DNA from: an uncultured Lachnospiraceae bacterium
GTDB lineage: Bacteria > Bacillota > Clostridia > Lachnospirales > Lachnospiraceae
Length of the DNA stretch: 64,000 bases
Direction: 5' to 3'
Assembly: GCA_937965795.1 (NCBI GenBank)
Contig: CALCMD010000101.1
Span: 1 to 64,000, forward strand
The translations under genes and the position numbers were made by a program. The notes beneath the pieces are model-generated. The model did not search any database and had not been told where the DNA came from. It was given only the letters and a program-made list of their open reading frames with translations. Shown piece after piece: positions 25,741 through 35,300 of this stretch; positions within the stretch are counted from its first letter, which is position 1, and every line of letters starts with the position of its first letter.

Positions 25741-26682
25741 ATGAATACACTTTTATATGCGAAATCCGCCAACTTTTCTGGAAGTGATACGCTTTTTCTC
25801 GGCGCACAGACCATCATCAGTGCGACGAACCAGATACGGGAGCACCGTTACACCTTTGCAAAACACATCCACCAGTCCATCGAGATCTATCTCATCACCT
25901 CCGGCTGCTGCTGTATGGATATCACAAACCAGAAAATCGCCTGCAAAACGGGAGATTTCGTGCTGATTCCGCCGAACACTGTGCATTCTTTCTATCTGGA
26001 AACAGAGGACGCCTGCACGTTTCGTCATATCCACTTTGATCCCTCCCTGTTTTCCCGCTGGTATTTGAATCAGGCGGAGCCTTATCCTCTGGACCTTCTT
26101 ACTGCGCTGATTTTCTCCTGTACCTCCCACTTTCATCTGCCCGTGGACGATACTCTCTCTCTGCTGATTTCCAAAATCATTCAACAGACAGAGAAAGGCG
26201 GACTCTCAAACGCCGCTCTCTCCACGCTGCACGTGGCGGAGCTTATGCTCCATCTGATCAATCTGGCCAACCTCGATCTGTCTCTGATGACAGACAGCAA
26301 CAGCCGCACCCCAGAATATATCCGGTATGTTTCCTACACACTTTCCTATATTCACGAAAATTATACCGAAAAAATTCTGACTCAGGATATTGCGGATCAT
26401 TTAAATATCTCCTCCCGTTACCTGAGCAAGCTTTTCTCTCAGCATATGAATCTGACTATCCTGAATTACATTAATATTTACCGCATCAATCAGGCCATTG
26501 AACTAATGACGGACCCAAGCCTGAGTCTGACCAGTATCGCATCCCAGGTCGGGCTGAAAGACTCCCAGCATTTTTCCAAGCTTTTTCGCAGCATCATCGG
26601 GCTTACGCCAAACCGTTACCGGAAGCTTCTGCTTCACGATATGTCAGAAGCTCATGCACTCTCCCGCATATCCAGAAAATAA
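25741..26682 (+). CDS. AraC-family transcriptional regulator
   Basis: This is a 313-residue AraC/XylS regulator with an N-terminal cupin-type sugar-sensing domain (about 20-100; HIHQSIEIYLITSG and FVLIPPNTVHSF) and a C-terminal double helix-turn-helix (about 210-305; LTQDIADHLNISSRYLSKLF and IASQVGLKDSQHFSKLF). It is divergent from the foldase/beta-helix operon and convergent with the GH89 gene, so it is the likely activator of the glycan locus. AAAGGAG precedes the ATG. Confidence 0.92.
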   Translation: MNTLLYAKSANFSGSDTLFLGAQTIISATNQIREHRYTFAKHIHQSIEIYLITSGCCCMDITNQKIACKTGDFVLIPPNTVHSFYLETEDACTFRHIHFDPSLFSRWYLNQAEPYPLDLLTALIFSCTSHFHLPVDDTLSLLISKIIQQTEKGGLSNAALSTLHVAELMLHLINLANLDLSLMTDSNSRTPEYIRYVSYTLSYIHENYTEKILTQDIADHLNISSRYLSKLFSQHMNLTILNYINIYRINQAIELMTDPSLSLTSIASQVGLKDSQHFSKLFRSIIGLTPNRYRKLLLHDMSEAHALSRISRK

Positions 26683-26686
26683 AAAG

Positions 26687-26729
26687 GAAAGCATCTGTAA
26701 AATGTGGAAAACATTTTACGGATGCTTTC
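26687..26729. terminator. bidirectional terminator between araC and GH89 genes
   Basis: A long stem of about 19 pairs (GAAAGCATC...GTAAAATGT and its complement, with wobble) and a GGAAA loop lie between convergent stops at 26682 and 26744. Confidence 0.8.
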
Positions 26730-26743
26730 ATACTTTCTATTTC

Positions 26744-29700
26744 TTATTTTTTCACGATTTTCACACTTTTTCCTGTCTTTGCTTTCCGGAAAAGCTTTGT
26801 ATATGCCTTGTATTTCTTCTTCGGCACAGTGATTTTCGCTTTCACAGAAATTCCTTTGAACGCCTGTTTTCCAACGCTCTTCAAAACTGTGGATTTTACG
26901 GTTACTTTTTTCAGCTTCTTACAATTCCAGAATGCCTGCTTTCCAATCTTCTTTACATTCTTTCCAATCACTACCTGCGTCAGCTTTGTACACTTTTGAA
27001 ATGCTTTTGGAGCGATTTCCGTCACCTTGTAAGAGTATCCGCTGATTTTTACCGCCTCCGGAATCGTGATTTTTTTGGCTTTTTTATTGATTACCTTTTG
27101 AACGGTTACCGTTTTTGTGGATGCCGTGACCTTAAACCTCAACGTCTTTGTTTGATAAAAGGCCGGAATAGTGTTTTCTACAGGAATGATCGGTTTATCT
27201 TTCCCGCCTGATTCGATTGGCTTCTTGGGCGGCTCTGCTTTTACCAGCGCAAGGGACGCCTGCTCCAGCTTTGTCCTTGCCGCCAGAACTGCCGCTTTAT
27301 CCGCATTTTCGTCTGTCAGAATTGCCTGCGCCTGAGCAAGCGCGTCTGCATATTTCTTCCAGCTCTCCGGCGTATAATCCTTTTCCGCTTTCCCCTCCAG
27401 TGTCTTAAGATATGCCGCCAAATCGTCTTTCGCCGCAGTAACTGCCGGCACCAGAGCCGTAAAGGCATTCTCCAGTTTGTCCTTCGCCGCCAGAACTTCT
27501 GCGGCCTGGACATTTGCATTTTTCAGAACATCCCTTACCTCCTGCAATGCTTCCGCATAAACAGCCCAGCTCTGTGCGCTGTAGGCATTTTCGCCTTCTT
27601 CGCCCTTTTCAAAGAGAAGATTCCACAGCTCTTCTTTCGCTTCCTCCACTTCATTGGACGGATTGGAAACGCCCTTATTTAAGACGTCCATACCCAATAC
27701 CCACAGATCTGTTCCTGACGCCTCTGTCGTATATTCGGTATTTGCTCTCGCCCACGCATATTCAAACTCAAACCAGTTGATACCGGAAGGGCTCGTTCCG
27801 GCAATCACTTCCTTCTGATAGGCAATCCACATGCTCCACCGCTCTTTATAGTAATCCCTCGTAAGTCCTGCCCACTGACGGTTTGAATAATCTTTCAGGC
27901 CGCCCGATTGACACTGGTTATAAGCGCCCCAGGTCGTAATCAGCGATTTCGCATTGAACTCATACAGGTCTTTCGAAAAATCATCCGTTCCATCCGCCAG
28001 CGCTTTCGCCTGTTCCACCCATGTACCGAGGAGAAACTCTTTTCTTGCGCCCAGAACCTTCTCCACTTTATCGATCAGGGCGAGGAACTTATCAGAAGCC
28101 GCTGTAAACTGTTCCAGGTTCCTTGCATTCAGAGCGCTTACCATATCACGATGAAGGCTCTGCGACTGATTGGAAAGCACCTGTTTCAGAATATCGGCCA
28201 CATCATACAGATAACCGTCGCTGTCTTTTAAAATATCGTAGTCCTCCAGAAGAAGCTCTGCCGCTCTCTCCAGTTCGGACATATCGTAACTGATGACTGC
28301 ATTTCCCCAGGTAGACGCCGCATTAATGCTCGTATTCGGTCTTGCATTAATATAGGACTCCGGCGCTCCCTGTCCGAGGTTGTTCAAAGACGCCTTATAT
28401 ACGGTATTCTCCAGAATCCGCATCGCCTGGTACGCATTCTCACTCTCCGCGCCATAACGTCTCGTCACATAATCACGCAGCCATGTCTCCGTGTTGATCT
28501 GTGTCAGCGGCTGGCTGGCATCATCACACCATACTGTCTCAAACAGAAGGTCATATAGTACCGGGTTGTTCTGCGAACCTTCCGGCGTGATACCAATACC
28601 GGTCAGTTTCTCTGCTGTGTTCGCCGCCGTCACCACTCCGCTGACAATGTTATCCATATGTCCGTGCAGACCCATACGTCCGCCGAAGTTATTCAGCATA
28701 CAGTAAACCCACGGCGTGCTCTGGAATTCTCTTCCTCCGGAGTATCTGGAATCGCTCCAGTGCGGCGTTTTCTCCGCATACAGGTCCAGAATCAGCGCAT
28801 GTTCTTTTCTTCCTGCCAGGCCGTTCACCAGCGCCGCAGACGGATTTCCCTGCCATGCCTGAATCACCCATACGGCATTTGCATCAAAATCAATCATGGC
28901 GTCCAGTACGTTCGAGCTGATTTCCGTCACATTCATACCGCCTGTATTTCCGCCCTCATGGAACGGATCTGTCGCATAGTAATCCGTCACGTCGCCATAT
29001 ACGTTTTTCTGGCATTCATAGAACAGCGCCGCATACTTTTTATACGCGTCAGAAGTCGTTCTCAGCATGTAGGGGCGCTGGAAAGAACACCAGTTTCCCT
29101 GTGCGATCACATCGCTGCTGCTAAGAGCATACTGCCCTGTTCCTCTGCTCGCAATATCTACAGGAACCATACCGCTGTAACCCTGCAAGATCGGCTGCAT
29201 ACCAAGCCTGCGCATAATGAGCTGATTCTTTCGTGCCAGCTCTGTTCTTTTCGTAAACCAGGAATCATGCACCGGGCCGCCGTAGCCGGACAGATTCGCC
29301 ATATATGCCCATGCGTAATAAGCCGGGCCTGCAATATAATCCTTTGCCTCCTCATGGCTGTAACCCAATGCTCCCAGGAATTCTCTCCATACCTCTTCCT
29401 GCCCGGTAATGTCGAGAACCAGATTCACTCCATTTAAAGCCAGCCAGTCAAGCTCTTTTCTCCACTCGTTTTCACCCCAGAACGGCATAGAGTAGGACAT
29501 GGTACAATAGTTATAGGCGTAACGCACCGGAACCTTGCACTCTTTATGTATTTTCGCTCCTACCGAAACGATTCCCTCCGGCATTTTTACCTGATTGCCC
29601 ACCTGTGTGATGGACACGTTACAGAAATATTTCAGATAATAATTCAGACCGGAAGCCAGAGAAACACCGTCATTTCCGGTAATGAGAATCCTTCCATCCG

Positions 29701-31357
29701 AAGTATCCTCAATCTCATAATAATCGTAATCCCCTTCTGCTCCCAGAGCAAAGTCAAACCATTCTATATATTTCTCGCCAATGTTTCGCCCGATGATTCC
29801 CTTTACCTCATCAATCGTATCCTCTTCGATAACAGGCATGTTATACTCAGACTCCTTATAGGGATCAGGAGCGGTAAATTCGGCGTCTTTTTTATTTCCC
29901 ACTCTGGTTCCTTTGACCCGCACTTCGTTTAAAACCGCATTCGCATTCTGGGAATGATATTCCAGAAGGACGCGCACGCTGCTCGCCTTTACACCTCCTG
30001 CCTGCCAGGACTCTCCCTCCGCCGGACAGGATTCTTTGCCCGTCTTTTCCGCAAGCTTTGCATAATTCTGTCCATCATTGCTGTAATAAATGGAATACTG
30101 GGAATAGCCTGCCGCTGGCGTAAACACTTCTATTTCCGACAGGCTGTATTCACCGCCCAGGCCGATGTCCACATAAGCCGGATACTGTTTTGCCGTCCAG
30201 GTATTTTCCGTATTTCCATCCACGACTCTGTCCACGGTATCCTGATTGTAATTTGCATGAAGGTCTTTGCTTCCCCATGCAATATTCTCAGAATCAGCTT
30301 CCACGATCGCAGCTTTGTTTGCCAGAATCTGTATCTCGGCGAGCTGCGGGATGGACGTCTTTGCCGCATCGTTCCCGGCGGTAAACGTTACCTTTACATT
30401 CTGATATTCTGCTTCTTTTCCTTCGATTCCTTCCAGATCACTCACGGAAATCTCCGCCTTGTTGTTTCCGGCGCCTGTTCCGATACTTCCTGACGTAATC
30501 TGTGCATATTCGGCATCCCATCTGGTCTTACCAAGAATCGTATATCCATACTCGGCCCCGGAAGCATCCTCCTTCATGGCAAGAACAAACTGACGGATCT
30601 TCTGATCCGTGTCGAGCTGCACTTCCACAAACGGAAGCGTCCCGCTTTCTGCTGCGATCTGATTGAAATTCTTCGTATGCAGCGGTACGGACGTCGTAAA
30701 ATCATTATCCGCCGCCAGCTTCTTATCTGCGGATGCGTCAGCGCCTGCTTCCAGTAAAACCTGCTGTGCTCTCGTCACAGCGATATTTTCCAGCTCGACG
30801 TTCTCCTCCGCCTCGCTGTCCACGTAAATTTCCGCTTCGCAAATTGCCGGCCAGAACTGGCCTGCCGCACCGTCCGTCAGCGGATTTGTCAGTGTCACAT
30901 ACAGATGTGACATCGCCTGCGGCGTCTCAAACACATACTCGTAGCCACCGCTTAAAGTTGCTCTTTTTTCAGAACCGTCCACCACGATCAGATCGCTCGT
31001 CACGCCGTTCAGTGCGTATTTCAGAACGACGTCCATACTGCGGTTTGCATACTGATTTTCGAATTTCAGAGCCACCTTTTTTACGCATTTTGTATTCGAT
31101 GCCGGCAGCTTGAATTCGACGGTACACGGCCATAATGCGCCGTCATTCACCCACATGGTAGCGGTATTCCCGTCTACCATATTGGTTTCTTCTCTTCCGC
31201 CCTGTGCAGATGGCGCCGTAATCGTACATTCCGCGGCGATATTCTGCAAGCTGGATTCCCTGCCGTCCGCCGCCAGCGCCGTTGCCGGAACCGCTGAAAG
31301 CGCCATACAAAGAGCCAGCAAAAGGCATATCGCCTGTTTCCATAAGTTTCTTCCCAT
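26744..31357 (-). CDS. secreted GH89 alpha-N-acetylglucosaminidase
   Basis: This 1537-residue secreted enzyme removes alpha-linked GlcNAc, found on some mucin O-glycans. Domains: signal peptide (1-29), F5/8C-like domain (35-180), a second beta domain (190-347), F5/8C/CBM32 (350-485), NAGLU N-domain (500-600), TIM barrel (605-940), NAGLU C-domain to about 1215, two FIVAR-like bundles (about 1225-1375) and a BspA-like leucine-rich tail with very basic C-terminus (about 1400-1537). By comparison with human NAGLU and CpGH89, Glu801 (DPFHEGG) is the acid/base and Glu926 (TPEGSQN) the nucleophile. ATG at 31357 after AAGGGGG; it has its own promoter. Confidence 0.93.
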   Translation of the reverse strand: MGRNLWKQAICLLLALCMALSAVPATALAADGRESSLQNIAAECTITAPSAQGGREETNMVDGNTATMWVNDGALWPCTVEFKLPASNTKCVKKVALKFENQYANRSMDVVLKYALNGVTSDLIVVDGSEKRATLSGGYEYVFETPQAMSHLYVTLTNPLTDGAAGQFWPAICEAEIYVDSEAEENVELENIAVTRAQQVLLEAGADASADKKLAADNDFTTSVPLHTKNFNQIAAESGTLPFVEVQLDTDQKIRQFVLAMKEDASGAEYGYTILGKTRWDAEYAQITSGSIGTGAGNNKAEISVSDLEGIEGKEAEYQNVKVTFTAGNDAAKTSIPQLAEIQILANKAAIVEADSENIAWGSKDLHANYNQDTVDRVVDGNTENTWTAKQYPAYVDIGLGGEYSLSEIEVFTPAAGYSQYSIYYSNDGQNYAKLAEKTGKESCPAEGESWQAGGVKASSVRVLLEYHSQNANAVLNEVRVKGTRVGNKKDAEFTAPDPYKESEYNMPVIEEDTIDEVKGIIGRNIGEKYIEWFDFALGAEGDYDYYEIEDTSDGRILITGNDGVSLASGLNYYLKYFCNVSITQVGNQVKMPEGIVSVGAKIHKECKVPVRYAYNYCTMSYSMPFWGENEWRKELDWLALNGVNLVLDITGQEEVWREFLGALGYSHEEAKDYIAGPAYYAWAYMANLSGYGGPVHDSWFTKRTELARKNQLIMRRLGMQPILQGYSGMVPVDIASRGTGQYALSSSDVIAQGNWCSFQRPYMLRTTSDAYKKYAALFYECQKNVYGDVTDYYATDPFHEGGNTGGMNVTEISSNVLDAMIDFDANAVWVIQAWQGNPSAALVNGLAGRKEHALILDLYAEKTPHWSDSRYSGGREFQSTPWVYCMLNNFGGRMGLHGHMDNIVSGVVTAANTAEKLTGIGITPEGSQNNPVLYDLLFETVWCDDASQPLTQINTETWLRDYVTRRYGAESENAYQAMRILENTVYKASLNNLGQGAPESYINARPNTSINAASTWGNAVISYDMSELERAAELLLEDYDILKDSDGYLYDVADILKQVLSNQSQSLHRDMVSALNARNLEQFTAASDKFLALIDKVEKVLGARKEFLLGTWVEQAKALADGTDDFSKDLYEFNAKSLITTWGAYNQCQSGGLKDYSNRQWAGLTRDYYKERWSMWIAYQKEVIAGTSPSGINWFEFEYAWARANTEYTTEASGTDLWVLGMDVLNKGVSNPSNEVEEAKEELWNLLFEKGEEGENAYSAQSWAVYAEALQEVRDVLKNANVQAAEVLAAKDKLENAFTALVPAVTAAKDDLAAYLKTLEGKAEKDYTPESWKKYADALAQAQAILTDENADKAAVLAARTKLEQASLALVKAEPPKKPIESGGKDKPIIPVENTIPAFYQTKTLRFKVTASTKTVTVQKVINKKAKKITIPEAVKISGYSYKVTEIAPKAFQKCTKLTQVVIGKNVKKIGKQAFWNCKKLKKVTVKSTVLKSVGKQAFKGISVKAKITVPKKKYKAYTKLFRKAKTGKSVKIVKK

Positions 31358-31413
31358 AATTACCCCCTTGATTTGTTTTTTGCAGAAAAGTTCTTCTTCT
31401 GCTTATCGTTTTA

Positions 31414-31442
31414 AGTATAACAAAGGAATGAAAAATGTTCAA
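31414..31442 (-). promoter_or_regulatory. sigma-A promoter of the GH89 gene
   Basis: TTGAAC (31442-31437), a 17-base spacer and TATACT (31419-31414) on the minus strand. The promoter begins immediately before the end of the next gene upstream (31447). Confidence 0.7.
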
Positions 31443-31446
31443 CTGT

Positions 31447-31812
31447 TTATGACAGCATTCCTCCAATCATCCCTCCCCCCGCGCAAAGAAGAAATGTCGT
31501 AACCATCTGCATTGGCTGCACCGTGATTCCATGCTTTACTGCCAGAGAAACAAGAAACAGCAGTACAAAATAAGCGCTTCCGACTGCGAGTCCCCACAGA
31601 AATTTTCTGCTGCCGCACTGTTTCCCCGCGAAAAATCCACCAAGAAAGCAGGATATCAGATAAACGGCAATAATGCCTATGGATACTTTCCCCTCATCCA
31701 GCTCAAACTGAAAGAGAAGAAACGTCAGCAAAAACAGTAAAACAACGGTAACTATGCAGGATAGAACCAACGATTTCAAGATTGCAGACAATTTCCATCT
31801 GCTTACATTCAT
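31447..31812 (-). CDS. TIGR04086-type small membrane protein
   Basis: This 121-residue integral membrane protein has four predicted helices (about 14-34, 42-62, 70-90, 100-120) rich in Gly in the last two. The pattern fits the TIGR04086/DUF3792 family of Firmicutes membrane proteins of unknown function. It lies between the GH89 gene and a terminator, so it is probably transcribed alone or reads into GH89. Nothing links it directly to glycan use. Confidence 0.65.
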   Translation of the reverse strand: MNVSRWKLSAILKSLVLSCIVTVVLLFLLTFLLFQFELDEGKVSIGIIAVYLISCFLGGFFAGKQCGSRKFLWGLAVGSAYFVLLFLVSLAVKHGITVQPMQMVTTFLLCAGGGMIGGMLS

Positions 31813-31891
31813 AATGATACGCTCCCATTCACTCTTTGTCCCTTGAGAAAATATATGCCGCCTGTTTTCCGGTTATGCGCGGCAGAAAAAA

Positions 31892-31929
31892 GACTGCCGC
31901 GGAATTTTTTTACTTCTTCCACGACAGTC
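31892..31929 (-). terminator. terminator after the GH2-lipoprotein unit
   Basis: A 13-pair stem (GACTGTCGTGGAA with TTCCGCGGCAGTC, two wobbles) is followed by U6 on the minus strand, seven bases past the stop at 31937. Confidence 0.85.
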
Positions 31930-31936
31930 CACTGAT

Positions 31937-32356
31937 TTACCGGATCATAAACTGCACCAGTTCCATCTCTTCATTAAAGGCGATGCTGAACACGATTTCC
32001 CCGTTCGCATAAGTCCCTTCGATAATGGCCCCTCCATACCTGGTTCCCGTTGCCTTATCCTCATTTCCTACAATATCTACATCCGAAATCTCCTGAAACG
32101 CTCCCTTTTCATCCAGAATCGGATCACAGCTCTCTTCAAACTGTTCCACCGTATTTTTTTCTTTCAGATTCGCATCCCCTTTATCAATGATTCCCTGATA
32201 ATCTCTCTTATTAAACAGATCAACCAGCTTTTCCCCTTCTTCTCTTACCACGGCCTCATCAAAAGAATCCGGAAGTTTTTCTTTCTGATTGCATCCGGTC
32301 AGGCAGACCGCTCCCAGAAAGATCAATGCCATAGACTTCACAATTGCTTTTTTCAT
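31937..32356 (-). CDS. lipoprotein with DUF3887-like domain
   Basis: This 139-residue secreted lipoprotein has a signal peptide with lipobox LTGC (about residues 19-22), then an NTF2-like/DUF3887-type domain (KLVDLFNKRDYQGIID; final strand MELVQFMIR). The ATG at 32354-32356 with AAGGAA upstream is preferred to the in-frame start at 32392, which lies inside the GH2 gene. It follows that gene by 22 bases and ends at a strong terminator, so it is co-transcribed. The role is unknown; DUF3887 proteins are found in cell-envelope settings. Confidence 0.72.
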   Translation of the reverse strand: MKKAIVKSMALIFLGAVCLTGCNQKEKLPDSFDEAVVREEGEKLVDLFNKRDYQGIIDKGDANLKEKNTVEQFEESCDPILDEKGAFQEISDVDIVGNEDKATGTRYGGAIIEGTYANGEIVFSIAFNEEMELVQFMIR

Positions 32357-32378
32357 TCTGCTATTCCTTTTATCTGCT

Positions 32379-35300
32379 TTATTTTTTACCATATATGCTG
32401 CCTTTTCCGACGCCGGCTTTCTTCATTCTCTTCTTCAGATTACTTACCTGCTTTTTCGCCATTTTTTTCGGCACTAGGATTCTGCATTTTGCTGAAATTC
32501 CTTTGAATGCCTGCTTTCCGGCCTTTGGAGCCTTCATCACCTGGAAGGTTATCTTTTTGAGCTTTTTGCATTGGAAGAAACTCTTCTGTCCGATTGTGGT
32601 AACATTTTTCCCGATCACAAGGGTTTTCAGCTTCGCATTCTTCTGGAACGCTTTCGCAGACACCGACGTGACTTTAAAGACATAACCATTTAACTTCACG
32701 GTCGCCGGAATCTTCACAGAAACCGGATTCTTTTTCGCAGCTTTTACGACTGCCACCGTCCCTCCTGCCGCAGAGGCTTTCGTCACACGGTAAACCAGTT
32801 TTCCGTCCTTCCAGACCGAACCTTCCGCCGGTACCTGCACTCTCGGCGGATCATGCGGTTCCTCCGTTCCGCTGTTCTTTTCGTAAAGCGTAACTGTAAT
32901 CTGCGCTTTCTGCGCAGCGCCAAACGCAATGCCGGGAATCTGTGCCACTTCTCCGGTGAGAACTATCGTTCCCGCCTTCGCACTGTTGTAATCCTTACGA
33001 TTCCAGGTCACAGGAAGCGTCATAGATGTTCCATCCTGTAACTGAACCATAACTTCTCCCGGCAGTTTTAAATTTTCAAACGCAGTACCTGCCGCAGCCT
33101 GAATGCCTTCCGGCTGAATGATTGTCTTTATCTCTCTCGGCTCTGTCTCCGTACCATAAACGCTGAACAGCCCGAATCCCTGTCCTTCGGCATGTCCTGC
33201 CGGCAAGGTCACGCGCACATATCTTGCCGTACCTTCCACCATTTCATAAGGCTGAATCTCACTGTTTCCTTCTGCGCTTCTGTCTACGACTGTCTCCCAT
33301 GTCTTTCCATCCACGGAAATATCAATCCGGTATCTGTGCTCCTCCAGGGCATTCCAGGTCATCTGCACATTGTCCAGATCATAAAGCCCGTTCATATCCA
33401 CATACCACCAGGCTTCCCCCTGGCCTTCCGGATACCAGTACCATCCCGGCACTCCATTGTTTCCGTCTTCGGGTTTCGATCCGGCCTTGCTTGAGGAAGC
33501 GAACGCCGCCTTCTCCCTGGCTGTGTTCGTCAGATGATACTCCGTTTTTTCTCCATAAGCCGCGATTTCCCGGATTGCCGGCCATTGGCTTGCAGGATTC
33601 TTTGTTGAAATATCATAAATTCTCAAGTACTGTACAATCTCGTCCAGACTGATTTCGGCAAGCTGGCCAAAACCTGCTCCTTGCCTGAAATCCTGAATGT
33701 CTCTGTAATGCTTTCCATCGATAGAGCCCTGTAAGACAAATTTATATTCTGCATCCGCTTTTTCAAACAGCACATTCACATCGGAAAGATGGTAGGTTCC
33801 CTTTAAATCCACCTGAATCCAGTGTCCTGTTGTTCCTGCTCCTCCCCGTGCGCACCAGAGAGTATCCGTATTTCCGTCTACTGCATATTCTGCTTTTTCC
33901 TGCCCGTTTCCTCCGGTATTGACCGAGCTTGCCGACACCGGCTTATTCATGGCAACGTTTTTCGCATCTCCGGTTCCGGAAACCTCACGCAATACCGCCC
34001 ATTCTCCGTTAGACGCCTGTGTAAAGCTGATTCTGACATAACGTCCCTTTACCGGCTCGTCAAAAAAGAGATCGGTATCCGCGCTTCCCATGCTGCGGTC
34101 TGCAACGATATGCTCTGTATAATTGGCGTCCGTCATCGGTTCATCTGAAACCGCAACGGTATAATAATAATTTGCTCCCGGTGTTTCAAAAGACAGGCTC
34201 ATGCTTTCCAGCGTATGCTCATCCCCCAGGTCAGCTTCCCACCACTGCGGATAGCTGCCGCTGGAAGCGCACCACTTTGTATTTTCATCCCCGTCATTCG
34301 CATTTTCCTTCTGCTCTACGGTGTTTCCCGATATGTTTTCTGTGCTTGCTCTGGAAGCTTTTCCCCGGAAAATATTCACCGCTTCTTTTCCGGACTCTGC
34401 ATATTCATCCGCATCTCCGCCTTCCGGCGCTTCATCCAGACCACTTACCGGCTCTGTCGGAATCACGATCTCCGCCGTGCGCAGCCCGTCAGCCGAAGCT
34501 CTCAGACGGATATCTCCGCTTCCACGCTTACTCTTTACCCAGACCGCAAGCTGCCCGCCTTTTGTCGTGATCGTCTTGGGTCCCACTACCAGGCCAGGGC
34601 CTTCCGTTTCCAAGTCTACATCCATATAAGCATCTGTCACTACCGTACCGGCCTCGTCTGTAATATCGATCCAGACCAGTTTCGCACTGCTTCCATCCAG
34701 CGGAACCGCAGCATCGCTCTCCGGCCGGAGCGCCACGGTACTCGCCTGTCCCGGCGTCCTTCTGATATACTCTGCCGCTTCTTTTCCATTAATTTTTCCG
34801 ACTGCCCTGAGCTCGCCTGCTTCATACTGATCCAGTTCAAATGTAATCGGGGCGTTCTGAAGGCTGTCGGCGCTGATTTCTTTTCCTTTCCCGTTTGGAT
34901 AATTCATCGGATCTACATCGCCATGCGGTCCCCAGATCGTCGTATCGTGTCCCTTTTCGCCCAGTGATTTTCCATTTAAAAACAGCTCTACCGTATCACA
35001 GTTACTAAAAATACGTACTTCCGTATCTGCCTTGTCGTCCCATGCGTTCGCGATAAATACCATAGGGCCGCTCTCCAGACCATATTCCGTCAAATCTGTG
35101 TCCGCGCTTCTCTGACTCCGGAAGAAATATGCCCCATACTTTGGAATCCGGTAAAGATCTACCACGCCGCAGCATGTCAGGATTCCGCTGTCAAACCCGG
35201 CATAATCCGCATAATCCCAGTACATGGACGCCGCAAGCCACTGTGCCCCCCGCGAGCGGTTTGTCTGCACGCTCTCCTGTATATTGTCGGCCTGCACCAG